Below, piece by piece: positions 9,205 through 20,100 of a DNA stretch of 64,000 nt; position 1 is the first letter of the stretch; the number at the start of each line of letters is the position of its first letter. The stretch spans positions 124,001-188,000 of the forward strand of contig CAKOGZ010000076.1 of assembly GCA_934045905.1 (NCBI GenBank), written 5' to 3'. A program made the translations under genes and the position numbers. Origin of the DNA: Leuctra nigra (taxonomy: Eukaryota; Arthropoda; Insecta; Plecoptera; Leuctridae). Below the pieces are notes generated by a model. It made no database searches, was not told where the DNA came from, and was given only the letters and a program-made list of their open reading frames with translations.

Positions 9205-9927
9205 ATGCCTAAAAAGCTCTGTTTTTACGGTGTGTGTGCCGAGCTAGCTTACCTCAAATCCCTAATTACACCATGTGGCGATGGGGACGTCATCAATGGT
9301 TTCGATGCCAACATATGTGTTAAACATTTAAAAGAAACGACAGGACTGGTTCCCTACTACCGTGTCATCAACAGCAATGTTAAAACTGTGGTACTTGGTG
9401 CGTCACGTTCATTATCCCGAGTACTAATAGATGGCGATAGACCGTGGGGACTCGATCTCGCGAGCATCCGAGAGCCGACGGCTCAAATGTTGCTCTCGGT
9501 TTGGCACGGTAAAAAACCTGAACTCGAGGGTAAAATAGGTACGGTGGACGTGACACTCTGCGGTGAGCAAGGTGAAAAAATTATGAAACTCTACAACGAA
9601 ACACGAACTCAGATCAATGAGAAAAATAATGACTTGCTAAAGGGGAGCATGAGCGGCAAACTATCCAAAACCCAACACTTTCTCGTCAGCCAACTAAAGG
9701 TCTACATGACGTCGCATCTGGGTTACAACGGCAGCGTCGTCGTAGTTGGCGCACCCAATATTACCTGGTCTGAAACCCCGGCTGAACTACGGTTTGTTGG
9801 CGATATCGAGGGTTTATGTTTGGTGCCTCCTCGACCAACTGACTACGTGTCGTACGTGACTGAACTCATCTACCATGGATACCCAGACACTATCCAAGGG
9901 GCCAGGGTACAACCAAACTGTAAATAA
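9205..9927 (+). CDS. Unknown 240-residue protein
   Basis: ATG at 9205 preferred over the TTG at 9193. Mixed alpha/beta composition, no signal peptide or membrane segment; contains 'GVCAELAYLKSL', 'VVLGASRSLSRVL' and 'VVVVGAPNITW'. No motif I can tie to a family. Same strand and close spacing to the basic protein gene, so possibly a virion or late gene. Confidence 0.65.
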   Translation: MPKKLCFYGVCAELAYLKSLITPCGDGDVINGFDANICVKHLKETTGLVPYYRVINSNVKTVVLGASRSLSRVLIDGDRPWGLDLASIREPTAQMLLSVWHGKKPELEGKIGTVDVTLCGEQGEKIMKLYNETRTQINEKNNDLLKGSMSGKLSKTQHFLVSQLKVYMTSHLGYNGSVVVVGAPNITWSETPAELRFVGDIEGLCLVPPRPTDYVSYVTELIYHGYPDTIQGARVQPNCK

Positions 9928-10578
9928 TATCACGTCACCCGTACCCTGGACCTATACCTTCAGACACCAAATCATACATCTCAAGAGCTAGAAACAACGA
10001 AACATCCAAGGTTTTGCGTGGGATGGTAGAGTGACGCTTCGAGTAGACAAATTCAGGCAATAGACGTCGCCCACAAACGGCGTCGCTTGTTGTCTGGTTG
10101 TCTTTCACACCGTGAGTGTGTGACTTAGACTCTGAAGCTTTCCAAGCACCACGCAAACTTGTTTTCCAAGCGATTGTCAGACGTAGTTGAAAGAGAGAGG
10201 GAATGAGGACTTGGAACCAACAACCATATACCAACAAGTGTTTATTCAATATGTTTATTCAATGTTTATTCAATCTGTTTATTCTCTGACCAACATGTTA
10301 TGTACAATGGACAATAAATCTCATACAATAATATTATAGTATCAATAACCCATCACCTGTCCTATACCGAAAAAGAATAATAAAAGAGTAAATATGAACA
10401 CAATGAAATTAACTGTAAAACGAGGTGTATCGATTGCGGCTCGTGCGGTCGCATTAAAACGATCTGGGCCATCCATATTGCTCGTAGCTCGTTGTGTGAC
10501 GTAGCTCGTAGCTGCAAGTGTGACGTAGCTTCAAGTGTGACGTAGCTGTGACGTAGCGTTGTGTGACGTAGCTTGGAC
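9928..10578. other. Gene-poor spacer with polyadenylation signals and ACGTCA motifs
   Basis: No convincing gene. On the minus strand, four closely spaced AATAAA hexamers at 10240-10282 are suitable for ending the transcript of the gene at 10579-12096. A plus-strand AATAAA lies at about 10313. 'gtgtgacgtagct' units fill 10490-10580. Confidence 0.55.
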
Positions 10579-12096
10579 CTAGTGTGACGTACCGTGTCCC
10601 GTCAGTAGACGTAGATACCGAGCGTCACCGTGCTGGAGTAACACGAGGGCAATTACAGCGTTCTTCACGGTTCTATCTGAACCTAAATAACACTCGATAC
10701 CCGTGGTCGTACGAGTGACGCGTTCTTCTCCGTTCAAGTGTATCGTCACAGTACCTCCGTTACAAATCCCAGAGACGTAACCCTCTTCTATACAAAGTGG
10801 TGAAACACTGAGCTTACTTATATCGACAGCTTCATTCACTGTACGAAGCAGGCGATTCTGTACGGTACACTCATTGTCCTCGAGCGGGTCACTATGAATC
10901 TCGTAACGTTTAATCAGTCCATACAACGCGTCGAATGACAAGGCGCGCGTGTCATACTGTTGTAGTATCGAAATTTCATCATCACCTGGAGCCCGCGGAA
11001 AAACGAGATTGTTCAGGGTGGACATTGGTGTTTGTACGAGACACGTATCGTTGCAAACCTTCAACTCTATATACGGTGGTAAATGTAACAACACCGCCAG
11101 TGGTGGTTGTCGTTTACCCACCTTGAACCCATGTATACCAAAGTTGATGAGTTCATTCAGCGAGTGAGCTACATATATACCCTCACGTATCTTTGTAGAG
11201 TACAACTTGTTTGTCTCACTATACCCAATCAGTTCTTCCACACTGTCAAACGTATGGGTGTGTATCCCGTTAAAGAGCACGTATAAACGTGGTTTGACTT
11301 TCTTGGGTTCAATCTTGGTTGGTACGTAAGCCTCATCCTTGGTTGGTACGTAAACATCCAAGTCGGTCTTGGTAGGTACGTAAGCTGTGTAATCCGCCAA
11401 CTCTTGAAACAGGTCCTCGACAGTCTGTGGTGTTGTATCCATGTCAGACGTCACACCTTGTGTTGTATACACGGGGCTCTGACGTGATGTCTCCATAGCG
11501 CTCTGACGTGATGTCTCCATAGCGCTCTGACGTGGTGTATGCACAGGGCTCTGACGTGGTGTTTCAACGTTGATCTGACGTGGGGACACTGGGATCGGCT
11601 CGTTCACTCCATAGCTTGGACCCGGTTCGTTATACTCTTGCATCGGAAACAAAGAGGAATATGATGATTCATCATCATCGTCAAGCCCGGGTATACGAAT
11701 AATTGGACGTGTGTCCACCACCACCTTTTTCTTTGACACTTCTTTCTTAGAGACTCGTAGCGGTGTTTGTACACGTGCGACTGGAGTAGTAGATTTCTTA
11801 GCGTTTCTAGTTCCCGAAGTTTCATTCTTGCGCTTGTTGTTCGACTTTTGAGCTGGGGATGACGAGGGTGTGACGTTGGTAATGTCAATCTCTCCGTCTC
11901 CTTTATACGTACTACACCCGCGAATTTCAAACTGATGAATACCAAATGGAAACACGTGTGGTGACTGAATATGAACACCGTTTGTTTTAACTACAGTGAG
12001 ATCGTTAAATTTGAGAGTAAAGTCACGGCCTGGAGGAACACGCACCGTTCCCATACAGTCAGTTAGCGTATGTAAAAGAGTATTTAAACCACTCAT
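10579..12096 (-). CDS. Unknown 505-residue protein with basic linker and two repeat arrays
   Basis: N-terminal ~75 residues look like a beta-rich domain, followed by a Lys/Arg/Ser/Thr linker, an acidic patch ('GLDDDDESS'), an array of 'TPRQSPV'/'ETSRQSAM' repeats (coded at 11460-11590) and a 'YVPTK' repeat (four copies, coded at about 11290-11395). The C-terminal ~240 residues are ordinary globular sequence. The RQS repeat is the translation of the ACGTCAGAG DNA motif. Family not recognised; the basic linker suggests nuclear or DNA-associated function, which is inference. Confidence 0.75.
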   Translation of the reverse strand: MSGLNTLLHTLTDCMGTVRVPPGRDFTLKFNDLTVVKTNGVHIQSPHVFPFGIHQFEIRGCSTYKGDGEIDITNVTPSSSPAQKSNNKRKNETSGTRNAKKSTTPVARVQTPLRVSKKEVSKKKVVVDTRPIIRIPGLDDDDESSYSSLFPMQEYNEPGPSYGVNEPIPVSPRQINVETPRQSPVHTPRQSAMETSRQSAMETSRQSPVYTTQGVTSDMDTTPQTVEDLFQELADYTAYVPTKTDLDVYVPTKDEAYVPTKIEPKKVKPRLYVLFNGIHTHTFDSVEELIGYSETNKLYSTKIREGIYVAHSLNELINFGIHGFKVGKRQPPLAVLLHLPPYIELKVCNDTCLVQTPMSTLNNLVFPRAPGDDEISILQQYDTRALSFDALYGLIKRYEIHSDPLEDNECTVQNRLLRTVNEAVDISKLSVSPLCIEEGYVSGICNGGTVTIHLNGEERVTRTTTGIECYLGSDRTVKNAVIALVLLQHGDARYLRLLTGHGTSH

Positions 12097-12109
12097 TTTA
12101 GCTGATCGT

Positions 12110-12300
12110 ACTCACACCAAGTTCAATGTAGCGTACTCACACCTCTGACACCTCTGACGTATGTAGAGTCTCAGTTCAATGTAGAGTACTCGCACCTCAG
12201 TTCAATGTAGAGTACTCGCACCTCAGTTCAATGTAGAGTACTCGCACCTCTGACGTATGACACTTGTAAAGTTCTGAATGTAGCGTGCAAACTAGACGAC
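12110..12300. repeat. 26-bp tandem repeat plus ACGTAT motifs
   Basis: Between two minus-strand genes. 'cctcagttcaatgtagagtactcgca' is a 26-bp unit present about three times at 12172-12250, bordered by 'ctctgacgtatg' units. Likely the promoter region of the 505-residue gene that starts at 12096. Confidence 0.7.
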
Positions 12301-12312
12301 AGTACAAGCTGT

Positions 12313-13050
12313 TTAGATGGTAGACAAGGCTCGCGTAAAGACTTTATACATGAGATACCCCGATCCCCCCTCGTTCATAAATCGGGTTTCCCACCGTACA
12401 CGTGCCATCTGCGGGATACGGCGATAGCTTAACATGTCAGATTGTGTAAACTTGAAACATAATACCCCGCCTGATATCGCTAAAAGATAATCCGAATACA
12501 ATAGAAACTGAGCGAGATAAGTTTTTAAGCTCGAGTCTAAAGCCCCCCATTGTTCCACGTACTTTCCCATAATCTCTGAATGTTCGATAAACACGACACA
12601 AGCTAAATTGATAAACTTACGCAACTCGTACCTGTCAGCGCCTTGATAGAATAGGATAGGGATAAAGAGTTTGACGTCACGATAATCTTGCGTTTCTGTG
12701 ATGGGTATAGGCGGTAGACATGTGTCGTTGAACAGGACGGGGACGAGCTGGCATATGGGGGAACACGTCACCCACTCGGGGCGACGTGGATCGGCTATCA
12801 ACTCGAACTCGTAGAGGCGATCGAGCGTTTTGAGATTGAACGGATACTTGAGACTACAATTGACGTCACATGTACAGTACGGTGGGTTGGTTCTGTGCTC
12901 GTCACCACACGTACTCGTTTTAACATCTCGAAACAAACCTGTATGTTCTCTGGCTAGGTACTTTATAGTTTTGCGAATAACAATAATTTCATCACGTGGT
13001 CCGCTCGCGAATAAGACAGACCATTGTTTAAGAGTATTGACAATGATCAT
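12313..13050 (-). CDS. Unknown 245-residue protein
   Basis: ATG at 13050. Contains a cysteine cluster ('YCTCDVNC', 'CSPIC') and hydrophobic segments in the C-terminal half ('FINLACVVFIEHSEIMG', 'YLAQFLLYSDYLLAISGGVLCF') that may be amphipathic or membrane-associated. Its start overlaps the divergent 47-residue membrane protein by 8 bp. Not recognised; a naldavirus core protein with weak conservation is possible. Confidence 0.65.
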   Translation of the reverse strand: MIIVNTLKQWSVLFASGPRDEIIVIRKTIKYLAREHTGLFRDVKTSTCGDEHRTNPPYCTCDVNCSLKYPFNLKTLDRLYEFELIADPRRPEWVTCSPICQLVPVLFNDTCLPPIPITETQDYRDVKLFIPILFYQGADRYELRKFINLACVVFIEHSEIMGKYVEQWGALDSSLKTYLAQFLLYSDYLLAISGGVLCFKFTQSDMLSYRRIPQMARVRWETRFMNEGGSGYLMYKVFTRALSTI

Positions 13051-13186
13051 TATTATCCTAATATTACTAGCGATCTACCTTCCCGTCTTATTCGGTTTGG
13101 TGACGTCTCGTCGAAACGCGCTCAACGTCAAACGGGACCAGTACCTTGCGTATTTACGACAAGCACATCACGGGGCGCAATTATGA
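13043..13186 (+). CDS. 47-residue single-pass membrane protein (PIF-7-like size)
   Basis: Begins at the ATG 13043, reading a strongly hydrophobic N-terminus ('MIIIILILLAIYLPVLFGL') and a short basic/polar tail. An N-terminal anchor and ~50-residue length is the layout of small envelope proteins such as PIF-7 (Ac110), but there is too little sequence to claim homology. Divergent with the preceding gene; overlap 8 bp. Followed by ctcgagcttgatcg repeats. Confidence 0.5.
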   Translation: MIIIILILLAIYLPVLFGLVTSRRNALNVKRDQYLAYLRQAHHGAQL

Positions 13187-13290
13187 TTGCTCGAGCTTGA
13201 TCGTTCTAGCTCGAGCAGTGTATGCTACGTCAGAGGTACGTCAGAGCTTGAACAAACGAAGCTTTCAGAGCCAACTGCTGGATAGGTGAC
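13187..13290. repeat. AGCTCGAGC / ACGTCAGAG repeat spacer
   Basis: Contains 'gctcgagcttgatcgt', 'agctcgagcagtgtatg' and 'tacgtcagag' units. The same three elements recur together at 27890-28075 and 39480-39800, so this is one member of a dispersed family. Confidence 0.6.
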
Positions 13291-13300
13291 GGTAAGGACG

Positions 13301-13909
13301 ATGGATCCGAACGCGCGAGCAGCAGAACGAGGCACTGGGACCATTTACTATAATGGACTCAGCGCTTATGATCAAAGCATCTTGAAAGAAACATTCATAG
13401 GGATGTCATCTAATGTATTCTTTCTATACGGATACCATCTGCTACTCAGTTTCATCGAACAGATTGGAGGAGGTAAAGAAACGTTAAAGACGCTGAGAAA
13501 GTCTCCAAAATGGACGACGAGCGTCAACTATGAATATCTATATACGGACATGTGTTTGATTCTCAGCATCCACGGAGACACCGACATTAGTGTGTTTTTC
13601 AAGAACCTGAAAGAGTACGTACAAATACCGATATCGCAATTAGTTAAATTGAAAACAAATCAATACCGCGCCCGAGGTATAAATATACAACGTGAATCGG
13701 TGGGGAACCAAATAGAGTTGGCAGCCAAAGCCCTGATTCGACTTGAACGTCCATCGGACGACCATTACGTTACTCTGGAGCGTATACCGATACGCAACTT
13801 TGTTCAGAACGTGGACAGTTTCCTCCAGACCAATGACGCTATTATACGCATAACGTTAAGTAGGCGGTTACAGTTAAGTAGCGGGTTACCCGACTATAGA
13901 ACGTTTTAG
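13301..13909 (+). CDS. Unknown 202-residue protein
   Basis: ATG at 13301 (an in-frame GTG 15 bp upstream is less likely). Contains a hydrophobic segment 'MSSNVFFLYGYHLLLSFIEQIGGG' at about residues 34-57 that could be a membrane helix, then 'DMCLILSIHGDTDISVFFKNLKEY'. No family recognised. It is followed at 94 bp by another plus-strand gene. Confidence 0.6.
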   Translation: MDPNARAAERGTGTIYYNGLSAYDQSILKETFIGMSSNVFFLYGYHLLLSFIEQIGGGKETLKTLRKSPKWTTSVNYEYLYTDMCLILSIHGDTDISVFFKNLKEYVQIPISQLVKLKTNQYRARGINIQRESVGNQIELAAKALIRLERPSDDHYVTLERIPIRNFVQNVDSFLQTNDAIIRITLSRRLQLSSGLPDYRTF

Positions 13910-14002
13910 GATTCTCGAGGTTCGGGCTTTCATAAGTAAATCGCATTCATTCCACCTTCGAGTGTCCCTGTGACGTCACGTAACCTGTTTTTGTGACTCG
14001 GT

Positions 14003-15577
14003 ATGAGTGAGATGGAATTTAACACAGAGCGTCGCTCGTCAGCGACCCCGTCAGCGGCCCCGTCAGAGAGTGACGATGGAGAGCGTGACGAGACAGAGCG
14101 TGACGATACAGTGCGTGACGATACAGTGACTGACGATGCAGTGACTAACGTGGCAGACCCTAGACCTAAAAGTAGGATGGAAGCCTATACCCTCGCCCAT
14201 CAACGAGGTCTCCCAGCGTATGGTATTATACCGAGCGATGATGATCCAGAGGGTAGGGCTATGACCGTATACTGTGCTACCGAAGAACAAAAAAAGGTTC
14301 TCGAAGACATCGATTGGATTAAAAATAACGCTACTTGGAGGCGTACCAGCATCGCCCCTCCAAAAATTGGCAACGTCAAGTACACGGTATTCGACCCTAA
14401 TTCCAATATCGAAGCTGAGAAGATCAGTTACGGTGCACCGCATAGATACAAACGTACCCGAGATGAAGAACCTACCAATGACGCGAACGGGGATGAACCG
14501 GACAAACGCAAACCTAAAACACAAGAAGAACGCGACCAAGATAGTGTGAATAGACCTCGTCGTACACCAGCTCCTCCTAGTGTTACTCCGACCGAACCCG
14601 AGACGCCAGCGTATCGTCCTACTACGAGCGCTCCACAAGCGTCCACGTCTGGTGGCGCTGGGGCAATATACAGTTTCGGCGCGTCAACATCAGCATCAAC
14701 ATTACCATCGATCTCGAATCTGTTTGGAAACTCATCAGCATCAACATCGTTTGAATCGAGACCGATCTTGCCAGCGAGACCTCCAAATCGTGGTGGTTTC
14801 TCTCAGCCGGGGACTACACCCGGAGCTACACCCAGCGCTCCACCCGGAGACGCAACGGTTACGCGTAATCATCGTGACCCAATCACACCCCAAAACCCAC
14901 TTTCAACAGCCAGGATAGAGACTGATTACAACAATCCATTCTACAAGATTCGTATATTCAAAACGTGGGGTTATGACGCCCTACATGTCAAGAAGCCGAT
15001 TTCCCCCGTTAAACCTACCTACGGTATTCCTATACAAACTCCGAATACCGCTGGTGTTCCTAACGATGACATTACACTCCCGAGTATATTTTCACACTCG
15101 TTTGCACAGATAGGTGGTAATATCATGGTTGACATAGTAAAACCTTTCCAATATAAACTGACGGCATATGAGCTTGCGGACATTGGGGCTAATCCGCTTT
15201 TGAAGAGTTTTATTCAGTACGTTATTATCCGGTACGTGTTTGCTGTGACGGCCTTTATAGGTACAGGGTCACGTCCCGGACAGAACGATTACGACTCAAT
15301 CGCAAATTCCGCGACACCAGCACACGAGGCCACCACACCAACGAAAATGGTTGTAACCTATTTACTGAATCTCCACACGTTGAAAGTTTTCAACAAAATC
15401 AACCTGGAAAAATCGGGTATCTATCTCTCACCCGAAACCGATTTAGCCAAGTACTTGAAGAAAGTAGGGGCCAGTATACTCATAGACCTCGAGAACGAAC
15501 ATTTTTTAACCCTCGATGCTGCAGACACCAAGGCCATATTTAACGCTAACCTGTATACGGGGCTTGAATACCTTTAG
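14003..15577 (+). CDS. Putative structural protein with disordered N-terminal half
   Basis: 524 residues. Residues 1-50 are an acidic repeat ('ERDDTVRDD', coded by GTGACGA units), and about 160-310 are rich in Pro/Ser/Thr/Ala, clearly disordered. The C-terminal ~210 residues (from 'YNNPFYKIRIFKTWGYDALHV') are globular with 'LPSIFSHSFAQIGGNIMVDIVKPF' and 'FIQYVIIRYVFAVTAFIG'. The layout resembles virion or tegument-type proteins; no homologue recognised. Confidence 0.7.
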   Translation: MSEMEFNTERRSSATPSAAPSESDDGERDETERDDTVRDDTVTDDAVTNVADPRPKSRMEAYTLAHQRGLPAYGIIPSDDDPEGRAMTVYCATEEQKKVLEDIDWIKNNATWRRTSIAPPKIGNVKYTVFDPNSNIEAEKISYGAPHRYKRTRDEEPTNDANGDEPDKRKPKTQEERDQDSVNRPRRTPAPPSVTPTEPETPAYRPTTSAPQASTSGGAGAIYSFGASTSASTLPSISNLFGNSSASTSFESRPILPARPPNRGGFSQPGTTPGATPSAPPGDATVTRNHRDPITPQNPLSTARIETDYNNPFYKIRIFKTWGYDALHVKKPISPVKPTYGIPIQTPNTAGVPNDDITLPSIFSHSFAQIGGNIMVDIVKPFQYKLTAYELADIGANPLLKSFIQYVIIRYVFAVTAFIGTGSRPGQNDYDSIANSATPAHEATTPTKMVVTYLLNLHTLKVFNKINLEKSGIYLSPETDLAKYLKKVGASILIDLENEHFLTLDAADTKAIFNANLYTGLEYL

Positions 15578-15589
15578 CTATAACACGCT

Positions 15590-15716
15590 CTACGTAGGCT
15601 TGAATAAGGATTGGGACCTACGTCACAGTACGTCACAGTACCTAGAGTTACACGACGTCACAGTACCGAGAGTAACCTACGTCACAGTACCTAGAGTTAC
15701 ACGACGTCACAGTACA
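15590..15716. repeat. Tandem CGTCACAGTACC repeat upstream of P33
   Basis: 'acgtcacagtacctagagttacacg' type units repeat at 15618-15716, ending directly at the ATG of the oxidase gene. They are read through in frame if a non-ATG upstream start is assumed ('VTVPRVT'), but they are more likely promoter or spacer DNA. Confidence 0.65.
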
Positions 15717-16424
15717 ATGGGATATGCTGTAGCTATACCTACTACTAGATGGGAATACCTTGGGAGAAACCCATCGCCCAACGTGCACTATTCTCGGCTA
15801 GCTGAAGGTGTGGTGATTATGGTACGCGGTCAGAAATTCGACGACACCCGCTTTGCGTTTCTCATCACGTATCTCAACATTATCCTACACCCGTTGCCAC
15901 CGCTCACCGAGGCGGAGAGTCGAGAGATTCGAGCCGAGCTCCTACGAGGGAACTATGACGTATTCCCATCCATTGTACAAGCAAGAGATGCCACGATTCA
16001 ATGTACCTCGAGTGGTTACGATCTAAACCCGAGCATCGACGAGTGGGGACCCCGTCTGTGGTACGTGTTGCATTACTTTGCGTTTGTGCAAGATATTCTG
16101 CGTACGTCACCCTCGGTTGATCCACAACTCTTGATTGTCTTTTACCGTTTCCTCTACTGCTACGTATGTCGTGATGAACTGAAAAACAGTCTACCCATAC
16201 TCAAGAGTCTCGTGATCCCCGCCGAGTCTACCCCGCAACAACTAGTCTATTCTCGAGTGGTGTACGATTTTCATAATCAGGTTTCATCACGTGTAAAAAA
16301 CAAGTACTATGTATATAGTTTAGACGCGGCAAACGAGACCCTCGGGGACTGGTGTATCGTAAACAATATAGAAAAGATGAGAATGGTGGAGAATACGCCG
16401 AAAGTTTATGGGACAAATACTTAG
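15717..16424 (+). CDS. p33: P33 sulfhydryl oxidase (Ac92-type, Erv1/ALR fold)
   Basis: 235 residues. An FAD-linked sulfhydryl oxidase forms disulfides in envelope and capsid proteins and is a core protein in these viruses. The Erv-type signature is visible: 'EWGPRLWYVLHYFAF' (residues 109-123, WG..LW..LH), the redox pair CYVC (Cys148, Cys151) and a later 'VYDFHNQVSSRVKN' segment matching the FAD-binding HN..N motif. ATG 15717 is chosen because upstream sequence is repetitive. Many cysteine-rich envelope proteins (PIF-1, PIF-3, the array at 56-60 kb) are likely clients. Confidence 0.88.
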   Translation: MGYAVAIPTTRWEYLGRNPSPNVHYSRLAEGVVIMVRGQKFDDTRFAFLITYLNIILHPLPPLTEAESREIRAELLRGNYDVFPSIVQARDATIQCTSSGYDLNPSIDEWGPRLWYVLHYFAFVQDILRTSPSVDPQLLIVFYRFLYCYVCRDELKNSLPILKSLVIPAESTPQQLVYSRVVYDFHNQVSSRVKNKYYVYSLDAANETLGDWCIVNNIEKMRMVENTPKVYGTNT

Positions 16425-16670
16425 CCGTTCTGAAGCTTCGGGTACCTACTCTGAGCATGCTCAAGCTTAGGTACCTACGTCAGAGCTACGTCACAGCTTC
16501 GTATCGTCACAGCTACATGTATCTAGGCGTGATGGGAATGGTGGATTCCACCGTTTACAGTGTTGGTAAATAAGTTCAATATTGTAACAATGTATCTTTA
16601 TTCATATACTATGTAACATGTGTACCAGGTTGTGGTTGTAACTAATAAACATATATATTCTATACACTGT
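16425..16670. other. Spacer with ACGTCAGAG motifs between convergent genes
   Basis: Between the oxidase gene and the convergent minus-strand gene. 'ggtacctacgtcagagctacgtcacagct' lies at 16471-16500. Further on are AT-rich 'aatgtatctttattcatat' (a minus-strand AATAAA at about 16595) and a plus-strand 'taataaac' at about 16642, usable as polyadenylation signals. No gene seen. Confidence 0.5.
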
Positions 16671-17126
16671 CTATATCTTGACGTAACCCTCATTCACCAA
16701 TTCCTCTATTGCATCCAACGCCGTGTACGTGGATATCCCACGTGTATCCTTCAAACGATGATACGTCGGCACTATCCCCGTGAACGAAGAGAGGAGTCGG
16801 CTCTCGAGCTGATTACAAGACAATGTGTATGACGTCAGCCCTCGATAGATCTCTACCGTGACTGACGTACCCATCGGGCAATGGTATCCATAGATTGGAC
16901 CGGTATAGAGAAACACTGACGGGATGGATTTGTCGGGCTGATGGAAAATCCAGTTGAATGGCTGAAGCACAATCATACGTCTGATATCGTCATCGTACAC
17001 GACCGCGCGTTTAGGCGATAACGTCACACTGTCTAGAGCCCGTCCTATCGCTCGATAATGTGGAGTTATCGATATAAAGGCTATGAACAACACGGCGAGA
17101 ACGATTACAGCGATGGAAGTTCCCAT
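16671..17126 (-). CDS. Unknown type II membrane protein, 151 residues
   Basis: ATG at 17126 gives an immediate hydrophobic anchor ('TSIAVIVLAVLFIAFISI') and a ~125-residue outer domain with two cysteines ('GYHCPMG', 'SCNQLE'). The ORF is open upstream to 17297, but that part is antisense to the primase domain. Small N-anchored proteins of this kind include PIF-6 and others of the PIF complex; I cannot assign one. The start overlaps the divergent helicase gene by 14 bp. Confidence 0.6.
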   Translation of the reverse strand: MGTSIAVIVLAVLFIAFISITPHYRAIGRALDSVTLSPKRAVVYDDDIRRMIVLQPFNWIFHQPDKSIPSVFLYTGPIYGYHCPMGTSVTVEIYRGLTSYTLSCNQLESRLLSSFTGIVPTYHRLKDTRGISTYTALDAIEELVNEGYVKI

Positions 17127-20100
17127 TGCGCTTCTTAGCGATAGTTGTGGAGACTTTGCTTGGCCCGAGAGTTTCACTAGACGTTCGACTATACCGTTTG
17201 ATGAATGGGACCGTGTGTTGAGCGAGTACATAACATCTTCGAGTAGTGACGTGGTGGTGGTGCCGTTTCGCGATCGACGAGTGGTTTGTTTCGACATTGA
17301 CTGTTATGAATGTAAATCGAAAACGTGTTTGGGATGTGACCCGGTGTGGTTTGATAGAGTCTTGTTCAACATTCAGAAAATGGTGGGCGTGGATGGCGTG
17401 TCTATTGATGTTGGTGTAGCAAAGGTGGGGTGTGGAATCCACGTGAACATCTACGGTGTTCCTATATCGGAGAGAGGAAAGGAGATTCTCACGCAGTTTG
17501 TGAACAAGCTCGTGTTGGACGAATCTAAAGTTAAAATGTATTTGGATACAGCCTTTCGACGTGTGACGATTCCCAATTCGGTGAATGATCGGTATAGCTT
17601 CTCAACCCTCACACGCGTCAATGGCGAGTGGCAAACTGGTGTGAGTGATTTTTTTCGAGCTCTCAAGTACAAGTACGAACCAGACGATACTATGCTCGAT
17701 ATAGGTACCCTTGTGACTAGATCCCTGTCACGTTTCACGTGTGGCGTCACTGTGGGATACAAAACAGAGTATGTACTCATTTGTACCCGCTTGGGGTTTA
17801 CCTGTCCTAAATGGTCTCAGTATAAATCGTATACATTGGTGAACATTACCGACGTCACACCACCCAAGAATATAGAACCTGTGCCAAAGGACCCAACACG
17901 AGCAATCACAACGGATGATGGTACGAGGGTCACACCTATGTCTCCAACTATGGGAGCCATCACAACGGACGAAGGAACGAGGGGTATAGAGAATCCAAGG
18001 GTTACAACAGACGAAGGAACGAGCGTCATAGAGTATCCAACTACGAGCACCACAACGTATGAAGGTACGAGCGTCACAAGTATCAAAGCACCTACGAGAT
18101 TACCAACACCTCGCCCCCCTACCACGAAGGGGATCGCTCCAACACCTCGGCAAACTGCAATCGTCTCGGGGAATACCTTGAGGGATGACGTGAATACGGT
18201 TTCGGAGTCTCTTGGAAAAGTTAGGAAACCACGAGTGGATACACACCGAGTAAGCAAACATCAAGATACCAACTCGTCTCTCCATACGTCAGAGGGTGGG
18301 AGTGTATACTCGTCGCCATCATCTGCGCTACCTCCTCTTCCCGTTCGTCTAGCCGATTCCAGGGAACTCGAACGCTCATACAGCTCTACCTCGTCATCAT
18401 CCAACATGCAGAGTCGACCCGTCACGTCACAGATTCGTTTGAATCAAGTTGGTTCACACCCAGAGTTTGAACCACCACGATTTCTACCCTCGTTGGCGCC
18501 CCTTTCGCAAAGTGCATCTAAACGTTCTAGAGAGGTGGACGTGGCGTTAAACAACAAGCGAGTGAGAAGAAACAACGATATTTCTTTTCGCTCCATTGGC
18601 GACTCTGACGCAGACATACTCTCTTGCTCGTCGCAAATGCCAAGTGACACACGGCCAAGTGACGCACGGTCTTTCGAAGTTGATAGTAGTCTACAAGAGT
18701 GGGCGGAAACTCGAGCAAGAGAGTATGTTCCGATATCGATTGATCCCGAGGACGTGGAATGTATCGATCCGAGAGCGGTAAAGAGTCTATCTGGAATTAT
18801 TCGTAACCATATCCAAGAGATGGGACGTCAGCACGCGAGACAGCTGTTTAACCATCACCCGAATGGCTTTCAAACGTTCGACATGGTGCTTTTGTTTCGT
18901 ACCATTATGCGGGGCAACGTCGATCCAAAGTACGATTACGATTGTGATTACAAGAACTTTACCGTTGTCTATACAGCGCTCACGGTAAACTCGTACAAGG
19001 AATGCGTAGGTCAACACTCTCTCATTCTATGGGAGTTTGGTCGTCTCTTGTTTCCCGAGGGTGGTTCAGCGTTTGAGGAATTTCTCACAAAGATTCACAC
19101 CAAGTTTCGGTCCATGTACCAAGCTGTGGTTTCCTGGTTTAGTATTTTGACGGCTGAACATATATACGCATCTCTTCTCTTTGCGTATACTTGCCTGACG
19201 CTTGAACCGAAAGCCTATCGCTCAAATGGTCAACAGACCGAGTTTGATTCGACCCCCGAGGGAGCAGTCTTTTACAATGGCTACCAACTCTGTAACATGG
19301 TGTTCAAGGTGGACCGCGAAATGTTGATTTATGCAAACGGTTTGGTGGGTGAAAAGGTGGATCAAGAGTTTCGCACCATGGCCAAGAACAAGTTGAAGAG
19401 TTGTGCAAACAAGACACAACGGGCGATTCTCGCAAGGTTTCATCGGACGTGGCTCACACATACCAACTTGGGTCTATTGAACTTGACGTTGGGTATTGTA
19501 GAACTGCACAATCCTCTGCTCCTTGTGAAACTCTCGCTAACGCTACCCTTTCACTATATCCCCTCGTACCTACAGTTCAATCATCATGCTCGCCTCTTTA
19601 TTCGTACAGCATGCGATAATTTGGACGACATATTTGCAGCGATGAAGAGGGACCAACGAGAGGCAAACACTCGTGCTTTTGCTGACGCGTGTTACGAACA
19701 GGTGGAGAAACTGTGCCCGTTTGACTTGGACGATGTTCTCTTGGGACGATTTCATCAAATGTGTGGAGCTCTCACACTGTTGGCTATGGTGCACAACTAT
19801 AATGCCAACGGGGTGCGTTTCATTCTCGAACGCTTTGCCCACGCTCTTCGCGGAGACTATTGGAAAGGGTTTGTCATTTATTCGGGTGGAGGTGACAGTG
19901 GAAAGACTGGTATGTTTAATACCATCATGTCTGCGTTCAATGGTATTGCCTGCATGGTTGAACCCGCTGACGTCAAGTGTGGCGCGTCAAAGGGAAACGA
20001 TTCGATGAACACGGCTGCCTTCTCTGCGTTTGTGTGTGTGGACGAGGGAACGTATCTGTCGCCTGAAGCTTTGAAGAAGCTCACTGGTGGCGGGGCTGTA

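Noticed and set aside
9935..10249. 104-residue minus-strand ORF
   Set aside because: Starts with TTG inside an AATAAA cluster that fits the 3' end of the neighbouring minus-strand gene; composition is not protein-like.
18100..18285. Small minus-strand ORFs inside the primase-helicase gene
   Set aside because: Antisense to the disordered linker, no start context and no domains.
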